From an uncultured Bacillaceae bacterium (GTDB lineage: Bacteria; Bacillota; Bacilli; Bacillales; Caldibacillaceae): a stretch of DNA of 5,224 nucleotides. Positions 4,853 to 5,224 of the stretch are shown one piece after another. Positions within the stretch are counted from its first letter, which is position 1, and every line of letters begins with the position of its first letter. The notes under the pieces are model-generated. The model made no database searches and had not been told where the DNA came from. It saw nothing but the letters and a program-made list of their open reading frames with translations. Position numbers and translations under genes: made by a program. The DNA lies in assembly GCA_937983015.1 (NCBI GenBank), contig CALKAK010000156.1, positions 1-5,224 of the forward strand, written 5' to 3'.

Positions 4853-5224
4853 TCATCCCTCCTTTTCAGATAACCAGGCTGCTTTTGCCCCGGTAACCGT
4901 TTCGGGAGTTTGTTTGCTGATGGAAAGAACAGTTTCCCTTTCAAGAAGCTTTTCCTTAAACGCCTGGAAAACGATTTCATTTTTCTCTAGCAAGCTCCCT
5001 TTACAAGCAATATGCACTGGATCGGTAGTCTGTAAGATTTTCAGGAAACGAAGGGCCTGTTCAGCTAAACGGATTCCGGCGCTTGTCAATAATTCCCGAG
5101 CCTGGTTCTCGCCTTTTTTTGCCAGCTCATAAACAGTAAAGGAAACCTCCGCTATTGCTGCTTTATCACTGGAATAAACAAATTCCTTTAGAAGATTACT
5201 ATTTTGGATGTTGTACTTTTCGGC
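4853..5224 (-). CDS. BadF/BadG-type amino-sugar kinase (GlcNAc or MurNAc kinase), C-terminal part
   Basis: The frame is open from the window edge (5224) to TGA at 4853-4855, giving 123 residues whose N-terminal part lies outside. The C-terminal lobe looks like the BadF/BadG/BcrA/BcrD ATPase family of N-acetylglucosamine kinases: a helical stretch with ELAKKGENQARELL and IRLAEQALRFLKIL, then the strand-turn DPVHIACKGSLLEKNEIV (glycine-containing family element), and an ending of TPETVTGAKAAWLSEKEG, where such proteins carry P-x-x-GA. In Clostridium, MurK of this family phosphorylates MurNAc and GlcNAc. With murQ, anmK and murR beside it, a MurNAc/GlcNAc 6-kinase role is likely, but the ATP-binding half is not visible and substrate choice cannot be read. 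The anmK ribosome binding site is embedded in its last codons. Confidence 0.75.
   Translation of the reverse strand, partial: AEKYNIQNSNLLKEFVYSSDKAAIAEVSFTVYELAKKGENQARELLTSAGIRLAEQALRFLKILQTTDPVHIACKGSLLEKNEIVFQAFKEKLLERETVLSISKQTPETVTGAKAAWLSEKEG

Noticed and set aside
4853..5089. A separate 78-residue gene starting at the TTG at 5089
   Set aside because: The frame is open without a stop to the window edge, and the upstream residues continue the same kinase-like domain, so it is an internal codon of a longer truncated gene.

Overview
The window reads as chromosome of a low-GC Gram-positive of the order Bacillales. The signs are strong Shine-Dalgarno sequences (GGAGGTGA, GGAGGGAGG, AAGGAGG), TTG starts, A+T-rich intergenic DNA with a consensus sigma-A type promoter, a Bacillus-type Mrp (Na+/H+ antiporter) operon, and a MurR protein that resembles Bacillus MurR (YbbH) along its length. 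I cannot name the species. Nothing mobile is visible: no transposase, integrase, tRNA, rRNA or CRISPR array.

Region 1 (1-1371, + strand) is the 3' end of an mrp operon: the last codons of mrpD, then mrpE, mrpF and mrpG. The genes are packed tightly, with a 1-nt E/F overlap and a 14-nt F/G overlap read from a TTG start. They encode subunits of a membrane cation/proton antiporter used for Na+ and pH homeostasis. A possible 34-residue small ORF follows mrpG. A clear intrinsic terminator at 1335-1371 closes the region, and its hairpin begins inside the last codons of that small ORF.

Region 2 (1372-1564) is a compact regulatory region for murQ. It holds two copies of the inverted repeat TTGAAA-N5-TTTCAA with centres 63 bp apart, an A+T-rich tract, a consensus -35 (TTGACA), and a perfect 12-bp-arm palindrome lying over the spacer, -10 and probable transcription start. 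A good ribosome binding site precedes the ATG.

Region 3 (1565-5224) is a cell-wall amino-sugar salvage locus arranged convergently. murQ (MurNAc-6-phosphate etherase) is on the + strand. On the - strand, in transcription order, lie the C-terminal part of a BadF/BadG-type sugar kinase (N-acetylglucosamine or N-acetylmuramic acid kinase), anmK (anhydro-MurNAc kinase) and murR (RpiR-family regulator). The 207-bp convergent gap holds a long imperfect hairpin.

Inferred logic: the two kinases convert free amino sugars and 1,6-anhydro-MurNAc to 6-phosphates. MurQ removes the lactyl ether to give GlcNAc-6-P for central metabolism. MurR senses a phosphosugar through its SIS domain and controls murQ. 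No PTS transporter (MurP) is in the window, which fits uptake of unphosphorylated sugar followed by cytoplasmic phosphorylation, although such a gene could lie just outside. I see no convincing new defence or mobile system. The most interesting material is the operator architecture ahead of murQ.
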